A stretch of 56,716 bases of DNA from assembly GCF_039543385.1 (NCBI RefSeq), contig NZ_BAABJQ010000045.1, forward strand, positions 1 through 56,716, given 5' to 3'. Each line of letters starts with the position of its first letter. Position 1 is the first letter of the stretch. This document shows positions 41,216 through 47,966 of the stretch, piece by piece. Origin of the DNA: Rugosimonospora acidiphila. GTDB taxonomy: Bacteria > Actinomycetota > Actinomycetes > Mycobacteriales > Micromonosporaceae. The translations under genes were made by a program, and so were the position numbers. The notes beneath the pieces are model-generated. The model saw only the letters and a list, made by a program, of their open reading frames with translations, was not told where the DNA came from and ran no database searches.

Positions 41216-41881
41216 TTAGCCGCGGGCGGCGAGTACCGCGTCACCGACGAGCGTCCCGACCTGCGCGATGAGTTCCCGCACCGACGGGTCCGCCCGGGCC
41301 AGACAGCTGCGCAGGTGAACGGTCGCGGCTGGCGCGTCCTCCCACAGCACGGCCCGGAACAGGCCGGCCGCGTGGATCAGCCCCGCCAACAGGACGTCTG
41401 ACCAGTCGGGTTGTCCCCGACCGTCCGCCAGTAGATGCTTGAGGCGCACCGAGCGCCAGAACGCGTACGACGAGTCCACCGGCCTGTAAGCCGCCGCGGT
41501 CCGGAACAGGCGTCGATCGCCGCCCTTGACGACCAAGCCAGCCCGTACCAGCCGCGCGGCAACAGTCCGGTCCGCGTCGTGACTCAGATGTCGTAGCCAG
41601 GTCCGCAACTCGTGCTCAGGCTCGGTGAGCAACTGGTCAACGATGCGGCAGGCGACCGCGTCCGACGGCACGGCGGGCGCCACGACCCGGACCTGGCCCC
41701 CAGCCACCACAATGCGCTTGGACAGCACCAGCTCGCCCAACAGCGCGCCAGCCGCGCCCAGCTGCAGAGCCACCGGCCCAAGCCTCGGGCGGCCGGTGGA
41801 GTCGTGGTGCGCGATCAGCCAAAAGTCGTCAGCGAGCCACAGCCGAGGTGGCCAGCCCCGGACATCGTTCACCCAAACCAT
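41216..41881 (-). CDS. GPP34 (GOLPH3-like) family protein
   Basis: 221 residues from the ATG at 41881, which has GGAGG 8 nt upstream; the frame extends to 41986 but without start signals. LWLADDFWLIAHHDSTGRPRL, LQLGAAGALLGELVLSKRIV and GLVVKGGDRRLF then PVDS match the three blocks of the GPP34 fold. In eukaryotes the fold binds phosphoinositides; in actinobacteria the GPP34 proteins are of unknown role, often in regulation or near specialised metabolism. It is the last minus-strand gene before the lanthipeptide cluster. Confidence 0.85.
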   Translation of the reverse strand: MVWVNDVRGWPPRLWLADDFWLIAHHDSTGRPRLGPVALQLGAAGALLGELVLSKRIVVAGGQVRVVAPAVPSDAVACRIVDQLLTEPEHELRTWLRHLSHDADRTVAARLVRAGLVVKGGDRRLFRTAAAYRPVDSSYAFWRSVRLKHLLADGRGQPDWSDVLLAGLIHAAGLFRAVLWEDAPAATVHLRSCLARADPSVRELIAQVGTLVGDAVLAARG

Positions 41882-42752
41882 CGACGGCACCTCCGCGAAA
41901 CGGACCGCCGCCTGCTGGGCAGGCTTAAAGCGCTGCAGCAGGTCGGCCTCGGATCGGCGCAGGCTTCCGCCTCTGCTGGTAGCCACATCTTGATGGGCAC
42001 CCCGAGAGAGACCGAAGGTGGGTTAGCGGAGCACTGCGGATAAGGCTTTCGCCCTTGAGCCCCGAGCGGCTTGGTTACCGTTGCGCCGGTCGAAGCGGCA
42101 CCTGATACTGCACGTCCAGCAGTATCAGGTCCGGCACGCGAGGGTCCTCTCGCACGGCCACCGTGGCCGCCATTGGCGCCTACGAACGCGTCCCCAGGCC
42201 ACCATATCCGTGGTGGAAGCCCGTCAGCCATCAACCCTCCCCGAGCTCTCTATATGCCTTTCGCGGCGTGCACCGCTGGATGGTGAGGCACCTGCGCCGG
42301 ACCGCACGCCCGGAGCGACCGAAGCGCCGCCTGGTACGCCGTGCGTTCACGATCAAGGACAGTCGGCATACACGGGAGGGCGCGTTGCAGGGAAATTTAG
42401 GGGGAGAATTAGGCGAGAGCAGTTTGGAGACAGCGTTTGAGGTTCAGAGGAGTCTGGCGAGACCGTTGGCGATCCCCCACAGGATCTGGGCTCGCGCCTC
42501 AAGAGCGCAGCCATAGCTATGTCAGAGCCAACACGGAGCGCCAAGTCCTTAGCTCGTGGGACAACTCGGAAGTCGTTCACCTACGTACTGGTCCCGTGGC
42601 GTGTTCCTTGCTCGGCCGCGCCCTGGTGTCGAGAATCGGCGTGCTGGCTTGTACCCGTTGGGCCCGGGTGGCATCCTGGCCGCATCGTTTTCAGTGTCGA
42701 CGGCTTGGGCTGGTCGTGCGAGACGAACGGGACGAGGAAGGCTGGCCGGGCC
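41882..42752. other. 871-bp gap before the lanthipeptide regulator; no gene, one strong inverted repeat
   Basis: Upstream of divergent genes, so promoters of both are expected. No ORF has a start signal; the frames between 42071 and 42580 are Arg/Pro/Ser-rich shadows. The only clear element is the 12-bp inverted repeat at 42100-42130. A run of lower GC lies at about 42380-42440. Confidence 0.5.
42100..42130. promoter_or_regulatory. 12-bp perfect inverted repeat, candidate operator
   Basis: ACCTGATACTGC and GCAGTATCAGGT flank a 7-nt spacer. Its base composition is lower in GC than the surroundings and it has no T-run. It lies 219 nt upstream of the GPP34 start, about 620 nt before the XRE gene. 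A dimeric repressor site and a hairpin terminator are both possible. Confidence 0.5.
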
Positions 42753-44246
42753 ATGAGCGGGCGTCCGGAGTCACCGCGTAACGCGCGGCTGCGCGCCGCT
42801 CGGCGCGCCCTGCTGTCTCCGTCGGGATCGGGTAGGCCGATGTCCCGACAGGAGCTAGCCGAAGAACTCAACGCTTATTTGTGGCGGACACACGGTGTAC
42901 AGGAACGTCTCGACGGCAACGACATCGGCAAGTATGAGCGAGGGATCACTCGCTGGCCCAGCCAACGTCGCCGGGAAGCGTTCCGTGACGTACTCAAAGC
43001 ACAGACCGACGTCCAGCTTGGCTTCTACATCAACCGGCGCGAGCGTGAAGTCGATCCGTCCGTCGTCGCCGAACAGTCCGACTCGCCATTTGAACATTCC
43101 GACAATGGAGATAGCACTCTATCGGCGATCCTCCACGGAACGTCCGCCGACCGGCCCTTGCCGCGACGGGCGTCGCCGGGTCTGGAACTGATGGCGCCTG
43201 TTATTGCGACGCAAATCGGCCCGCCGCCAGGACCTCATATGCCGTTTCAGCCAGCGATGCTAGACCGCCGGGCGTTGGACTGGCTGTGCGGTGAGCGTTG
43301 TCAGCGGTTGACCGTCACTGCCGGCTCACATCGCGTGGATCCCGGGGAGGTCGAGGCAGCTGCTCGACAGTTGAGCGCGCTACGCGAGCTGGACCACGGG
43401 TTTGGGGCGAAAGCTGTGGGGCCTCTGGTCGCGGGCTTTCTCGACAACATCATTCGATCCCTACTCGCGGCCGGATGTAGGGACGGCGACACCGCTGACC
43501 AGATTTACCTGGTTGCGATCGGCGCCCATGAACTGGCCGGTTACCAGGCCGTCGATTGTGGTGCTGCTGGACTGGCCCAGCGGCACTATCTGCAGGCGTT
43601 GGTGTTGACTACCGCGGCCGGTGAGCGGGCATTCGGCGCTTATATGCTTGGGGTCAGCCTCGGTCATCTTGCTCTGCACTGCGGGCATCCGGACCGCGGC
43701 CTGCGGATGGCGCAGATCGCGCTCAAAGGTCTACCGGCCCAGGCAACATTTGCGGTACGGGCAGCGTTATGGGCGGTCGTTGCCCGAGCGAACGCGCGCC
43801 TCGGCGACTCGGCGAGCTGCGCCGACGCGCTACGCGCCGCCGAGGACTTTCTTGCGGCCAGCGATCCAACCGCAGAGCCGACATGGATCCGTTATCTGAC
43901 CCCGGCGTATCTGGCCGACGAGGTGGCGCACTGCATGTTCGACCTCGGCTGCCACGACACCGCGCAGCGGGAAGTCCAGCAGGCCGTTGCCGGTGTTGGT
44001 GCGGGACGAGTACGCCGGCTCGCTATCGATACCGCCTTGCTCGCCTCGTCGCTGGCGGCTGCGGGCCGGGTCGAGGAGGCGTGCGCGCGAGGACGCGCCG
44101 CAGCCGATCTGGCGGCACGTGCTGGATCGGCGCGTGCGGTTGTGCGGGTGGCTCAGACATACGCCGACCTAACCCCTTTTCACGGAACTCGGCCTGTGGC
44201 GGAGTTGGGCGAGTACATTCGAGTCGCCCTCCCGGCGGCGCTCTGA
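42753..44246 (+). CDS. XRE-type regulator with TPR-like C-terminal region of the lanthipeptide cluster
   Basis: 497 residues from the ATG at 42753 (AGGAAGG about 11 nt upstream). The N-terminal helix-turn-helix (SRQELAEELNAYLWRTHGV, continuing NDIGKYERGITRWPS) is Cro/C1-like. The C-terminal two thirds are helix-rich with repeating units such as AFGAYMLGVSLGHLALHCG and AALWAVVARANARLGD, typical of TPR/bacterial transcriptional activator regions. This architecture commonly accompanies FxLD clusters in actinomycetes. It likely controls the downstream biosynthetic genes, perhaps in response to a ligand or peptide. Confidence 0.84.
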   Translation: MSGRPESPRNARLRAARRALLSPSGSGRPMSRQELAEELNAYLWRTHGVQERLDGNDIGKYERGITRWPSQRRREAFRDVLKAQTDVQLGFYINRREREVDPSVVAEQSDSPFEHSDNGDSTLSAILHGTSADRPLPRRASPGLELMAPVIATQIGPPPGPHMPFQPAMLDRRALDWLCGERCQRLTVTAGSHRVDPGEVEAAARQLSALRELDHGFGAKAVGPLVAGFLDNIIRSLLAAGCRDGDTADQIYLVAIGAHELAGYQAVDCGAAGLAQRHYLQALVLTTAAGERAFGAYMLGVSLGHLALHCGHPDRGLRMAQIALKGLPAQATFAVRAALWAVVARANARLGDSASCADALRAAEDFLAASDPTAEPTWIRYLTPAYLADEVAHCMFDLGCHDTAQREVQQAVAGVGAGRVRRLAIDTALLASSLAAAGRVEEACARGRAAADLAARAGSARAVVRVAQTYADLTPFHGTRPVAELGEYIRVALPAAL

Positions 44247-44269
44247 GCACTCAACAGAGATGTGCTCAG
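44243..44269. terminator. Bidirectional terminator between the converging regulator and protease genes
   Basis: CTGAGCAC and GTGCTCAG (8 bp) around an 11-nt loop overlap the stop of the regulator and the stop of the protease on the opposite strand. Confidence 0.5.
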
Positions 44270-46035
44270 CCGGCGATGACCCTGCGGTAAAAATCGACTT
44301 CCGCCTCAAGGGCTTGAGCTGCCTCTTCCTGAGCTGATAGGCGGTGTCCCGTACGACCGAGGATCATCAGCTGATGCCATCGGCCTTGCTCTGCTAGCCC
44401 TGCGGCAAGTGCGGCGACGTCGGCGATGGGCGCGATGTGATCGTCGGCTCCATGTATCAGTAGGACCGGCCGGTTGACCGCCCGTGGATCGACCGCGCCC
44501 GCCGGTCCGAGCAGCGCCGCCGCGTGAGCCCGCTGCCAGCGAGGTACGGTATGTCGCCACCGAGTCGGGTCGATTATCGCCGAGCGGGCAACAGCTCCCG
44601 CAAACACTGACGGACCGGACACGGCGTGAAGGGCCGTGTAGCCGCCGGCGCTGGCTCCGGTGATGAACGCCCGCCCTGGATGGATGCGGCCGGTATCGAG
44701 TAGGTGCTGCGCGACGGCGGTGCAGTCCTGTACCTCAGCAGTGCCCCAGTGGCCGTAGAGGCTACGCCGAAAAGCTCGCCCGTATCCCGCGCTGCCGCGG
44801 TAGTCAACGTCCGCGACGGCGAACCCGTTACTCGTCAGGAACTGCACGTGCCAGTCCAGCCGGGTATTGATCGACGCAGTAGGCCCGGGGTGTGCCCGGA
44901 CCACCAACGGGGCGCGCCATTCTGCTGCAGCGCCCGTCGGCGGATACAGCAACACGTTGACCATCGTGTCCGAGACCGTGTGCACCTCGACCAGTTGAGG
45001 CTGTGACAACGGAGTGGTCGTCGAGGTGGGTGCGGGCCGCGACAGTACCCGGGTGTGCGCCCGAGGACCCGGATCGATTGTGACGACCTGCGGTGGCTGA
45101 CGCGGCGAGGCTGCTACCGCAAGTACTTGCTGCCTGCGTACCGCGAGATAGGGCTTGTAAGAGGTGTATGAGCTGCCCAACGGCCGCAGTCCCGAGCCGT
45201 CTTGGACGACAAGCTGATGACGGGGACCGTCGTAAGCGATCATGACAACGCCGCCGCCGGGTAAGGGAGCATAGCTCGCGTATCCGGCTTCCCACTCGGC
45301 TGGAGCAACGTCGGTAGCCATCGGGGAGACCGGGTCTGAGCGCTGCCCATCCCAGACGTAGAGGTTCCACCAGCCAGTCCGATCGGAGACGAACCACAAC
45401 CTGCCATCGGCTCCCCAGCACGGCTGGGTCACTGACTCAAGGGGGCTGCCGGCTACCGGCGTCGGCGCTCCAAGCTCACGACCCTTGTAGTGCGCGACCA
45501 CTAGCTCGCTGCCGTCCCACGGCATTTGATCGGCGTTCCACCGCAGCCACGCTAACCCGCCCACAGTAGGGCGGGGAGATCCGAAGAAACCAGTCGTGCG
45601 AGCCAGCACCTGCGACGTACCGTCCGTCCGAATCTCGACCAGCTCATCGCCGCTGATGGTCTCCCGGACGCACCATAGACGGCCGCTGGAAGCTGTCAGG
45701 TCGCCGTAATGTTCGCGGTCGTTACGCCGCCGCACGATGACCCGGACCTCAGACCCGCTGATCAGCCGTATATGCCCATCTGAAGAGTCGATGTACCAGA
45801 TCCGCGATTCGTCTACCGCGTACGCGCTGCCACCGTAGCCGTGCAAGACGCTGCCGACATTCGCGGACGATGGCGTCACCTCGGTCGGGACATTGTTGTT
45901 TCCGAGACGCATCAACGAGATTCGGCCGTTGTCCCGTGGGCGAGATTCCAACCAGTAGACGTCGTCGCTCTCAGTACGGACCTCGTCGCACGTCGCCGCC
46001 GCGCCAGCGGCCTGCAACGCTGTCAACGCCGGCAT
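44266..46035 (-). CDS. S9-family (prolyl oligopeptidase-like) serine peptidase, candidate leader protease
   Basis: 589 residues from the ATG at 46035; an ATG at 46101 is an alternative and neither has a strong ribosome binding site. The N-terminal two thirds form a beta-propeller of WxxDG- and GRLWFVSDRTGWWNLYVWDG-like blades. The C-terminal alpha/beta-hydrolase has the triad S462 (GASAGGY), D532 (HGADDHIAP) and H564 (GRTGHRLS). S9 enzymes cleave small peptides, often after proline. Related proteases remove leaders in class III lanthipeptide systems. The precursor in this cluster has a single Pro at position 20, a plausible cut site; this is inference. Confidence 0.84.
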   Translation of the reverse strand: MPALTALQAAGAAATCDEVRTESDDVYWLESRPRDNGRISLMRLGNNNVPTEVTPSSANVGSVLHGYGGSAYAVDESRIWYIDSSDGHIRLISGSEVRVIVRRRNDREHYGDLTASSGRLWCVRETISGDELVEIRTDGTSQVLARTTGFFGSPRPTVGGLAWLRWNADQMPWDGSELVVAHYKGRELGAPTPVAGSPLESVTQPCWGADGRLWFVSDRTGWWNLYVWDGQRSDPVSPMATDVAPAEWEAGYASYAPLPGGGVVMIAYDGPRHQLVVQDGSGLRPLGSSYTSYKPYLAVRRQQVLAVAASPRQPPQVVTIDPGPRAHTRVLSRPAPTSTTTPLSQPQLVEVHTVSDTMVNVLLYPPTGAAAEWRAPLVVRAHPGPTASINTRLDWHVQFLTSNGFAVADVDYRGSAGYGRAFRRSLYGHWGTAEVQDCTAVAQHLLDTGRIHPGRAFITGASAGGYTALHAVSGPSVFAGAVARSAIIDPTRWRHTVPRWQRAHAAALLGPAGAVDPRAVNRPVLLIHGADDHIAPIADVAALAAGLAEQGRWHQLMILGRTGHRLSAQEEAAQALEAEVDFYRRVIAG

Positions 46036-46486
46036 CGATCCACCGTCACCACCGCCGCAGCCCACGGGCCGGCCCCTATCGAACTGCACATGCCAACGCA
46101 TAACTGTGCAAGCCGTTGACCACGCCGCCCTGCGAGTCCTGAAGCCTTCTTTGGCTGGCCGCGAACGACGCTGTCCTGTCGGTCCCCATCAGCTCGAAGC
46201 TTACCTGTCGATGGCGTCCGCCCTGCCGCATAAGTTGTGCTACGGCCCGCGCTGCGTCGCGTCGTGAGCGGCGGAGCCTTGCCTTCGATGAGCCTCTCGC
46301 GGTTAGCGCTCCCAGTAAGTCTCCCCATAAGTCGGTCTTCCGCGTCGACTCGACAGTTTGTGATGGTAAGGGAAGCATCGATGTCCGCCGCACACCGAAG
46401 GACGTGTGGGACAGGCGAAGGAACGCTGGCGCGCACGGCGGGATTGTCCGGTCGGGCGACTTTGATGGATAGCGAGAGGCAGTCCG
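46036..46486. promoter_or_regulatory. Divergent promoter region of protease and biosynthetic operon
   Basis: 451 bp between the protease (minus) and the methyltransferase (plus). It must carry promoters in both directions. No inverted repeat above 7 bp or ORF with a start signal was found. Confidence 0.4.
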
Positions 46487-47725
46487 ATGAGTGTCGATAC
46501 GGTGAGCGGCGAGGGCCTCCGTGCCGCGATGGTTGATCAGCTGATCGCGGATCACGCGAATAAAGGGCTGACGATGCGGCCCGAGGTGGAGACGGCGCTG
46601 CGGGTCGTCCCACGGCACCTGTTTACGCCGGATGCTCGGTTAGAGGAGGCGTACTGCGCCGAGGAGGCGGTGGTCACTAAGCGGGTTAGTGACGAGGCCG
46701 TCAGCTCGGTGTCGGCGCCGTGGTTGATCGCGGAGATGCTCGGTCAGGCGGCCGACGCCTTCGATGGCGAAATGTACGCCCGGCACGTGTTAGAGATCGG
46801 TTCCGGCGGTTACAACGCCGCGCTGCTGCGCGAGCTGGTAGGGCCGTCGGGGTCGGTCACGACCGTGGACATCGACCCGGACGTGACTGACCGGGCCACG
46901 GCGTGCCTGGCGGCGGCCGGCTACGACGACGTGACCGTGGTCTGCGCGGACGCCGAGCAGCCGATTCCCCCGAGTCGCCTCTACGACCTGATCATCGTGA
47001 CGGTCGGGGCGTGGGACATCCCTCCGGCTTGGACCGAGCAGTTGGTCGAGCACGGGACGCTGGTCGTGCCGCTGCGGACGTTCGGGATGACCCGGTCGTG
47101 GGCACTGTGTCGGGAGGGCGACCGGCTGGTAAGCCGCAGCCAGCGTTTGTGCGGGTTCGTGTCGATGCGAGGCGCTGGAGCCCATGACATGCGGTACGTC
47201 GACGTCGCCGAGGGTGTCCACCTGCGGTTGGATGAGGGCCAGCAGGTCGACCCGGGGACCGTCGGTGGGCTGTTGTCGCAGCCGCCGGTGCAGGTGTGGG
47301 CCGGGGCGGGCTTGCCGCCTCGTACCGTCCTGGCAGACCTGGATCTGTGGCTGGCGGCCCGGATCACCGACGCAGGGCAGCAGTTCCTTGTCCTCTCGGC
47401 CCAGCAGGAGGCCGTCGATGCCGGCCTGGTCGTGCCGGCGTGGCGTTTCGGTACGCCCGCCACCCTGCACGACGGAGCGTTCTGTTACCGCTCGACGCTG
47501 CGGTGGACGGACGATGCGTTTGACCTGGGCGCCCGTGCCCACGGGTCTGACGCCGCGGCGGCGGGCGGGCGGATGGTCGAGCACATGCGCGCATGGCTGG
47601 ACGCGGGCAGCCCTTCGCCGGTGCTGCAGGTCCTGCCCGCTGATACTCCCGACGGCGACTTGCCGGCCGGGACGGTGCTGGACAAGCGGCACAGCCGCCT
47701 GGTCCTCACCTTCACCCCCGCATAG
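46487..47725 (+). CDS. FxLD-system PIMT-like O-methyltransferase
   Basis: 412 residues; the ATG at 46487 has GAGAGG 7 nt upstream. The N-terminal 220 residues are protein L-isoaspartyl methyltransferase-like: VPRHLFTP at 41-48, VSSVSAPWLIAEML at 72-85, and the SAM motif VLEIGSGGYNAALL at 101-114. A C-terminal extension of about 190 residues is specific to lanthipeptide-associated enzymes. Enzymes of this group methylate an Asp side chain in the modified peptide, leading to aspartimide and isoaspartate. It is 13 nt upstream of the precursor gene. Confidence 0.88.
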   Translation: MSVDTVSGEGLRAAMVDQLIADHANKGLTMRPEVETALRVVPRHLFTPDARLEEAYCAEEAVVTKRVSDEAVSSVSAPWLIAEMLGQAADAFDGEMYARHVLEIGSGGYNAALLRELVGPSGSVTTVDIDPDVTDRATACLAAAGYDDVTVVCADAEQPIPPSRLYDLIIVTVGAWDIPPAWTEQLVEHGTLVVPLRTFGMTRSWALCREGDRLVSRSQRLCGFVSMRGAGAHDMRYVDVAEGVHLRLDEGQQVDPGTVGGLLSQPPVQVWAGAGLPPRTVLADLDLWLAARITDAGQQFLVLSAQQEAVDAGLVVPAWRFGTPATLHDGAFCYRSTLRWTDDAFDLGARAHGSDAAAAGGRMVEHMRAWLDAGSPSPVLQVLPADTPDGDLPAGTVLDKRHSRLVLTFTPA

Positions 47726-47738
47726 GAAGGGCAAGCAC

Positions 47739-47894
47739 GTGGACGAAACGAACACCTCGGAGTTCACGCTGGACGTGACCCTGGTGGACGCCGGGCCGGC
47801 AGCGACCGGCTACGCGACCAGCACCGACGACGGCTGCGGCTCGGGTAACACGGGCTCGAGCGCCTGCACGACCAAGTGCGACGGCAGTTTCTAG
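47739..47894 (+). CDS. FxLD-family lanthipeptide precursor
   Basis: 51 residues; the GTG at 47739 has AGGAAGG 8 nt upstream. The leader has E8-F9-T10-L11-D12, the FxLD motif bound by the LanB recognition element. The only Pro is P20, in AGPAAT. The C-terminal part has Cys at 33, 43 and 47, Ser/Thr at 23, 27, 28, 29, 35, 38, 40, 41, 44, 45 and 50, and Asp at 30, 31 and 48, with D31-G32 and D48-G49 as Asp-Gly pairs. Three rings of lanthionine or methyllanthionine are possible. The gene is too short for many gene finders. Confidence 0.93.
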   Translation: MDETNTSEFTLDVTLVDAGPAATGYATSTDDGCGSGNTGSSACTTKCDGSF

Positions 47895-47916
47895 CCGCTT
47901 CGTTTCCCTCACATGT

Positions 47917-47946
47917 CGGGCCCGGCGCTTCAGCGCGCCGGGCCCG
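47917..47946 (+). terminator. 12-bp attenuator-like hairpin between precursor and LanB
   Basis: Perfect stem CGGGCCCGGCGC/GCGCCGGGCCCG with a 6-nt loop, 22 nt past the precursor stop and 20 nt before the LanB start. Partial termination here would make precursor mRNA exceed that of the enzymes, as known for lantibiotic operons. Confidence 0.7.
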
Positions 47947-47966
47947 TCCGAACTCGGTGGTGCATC

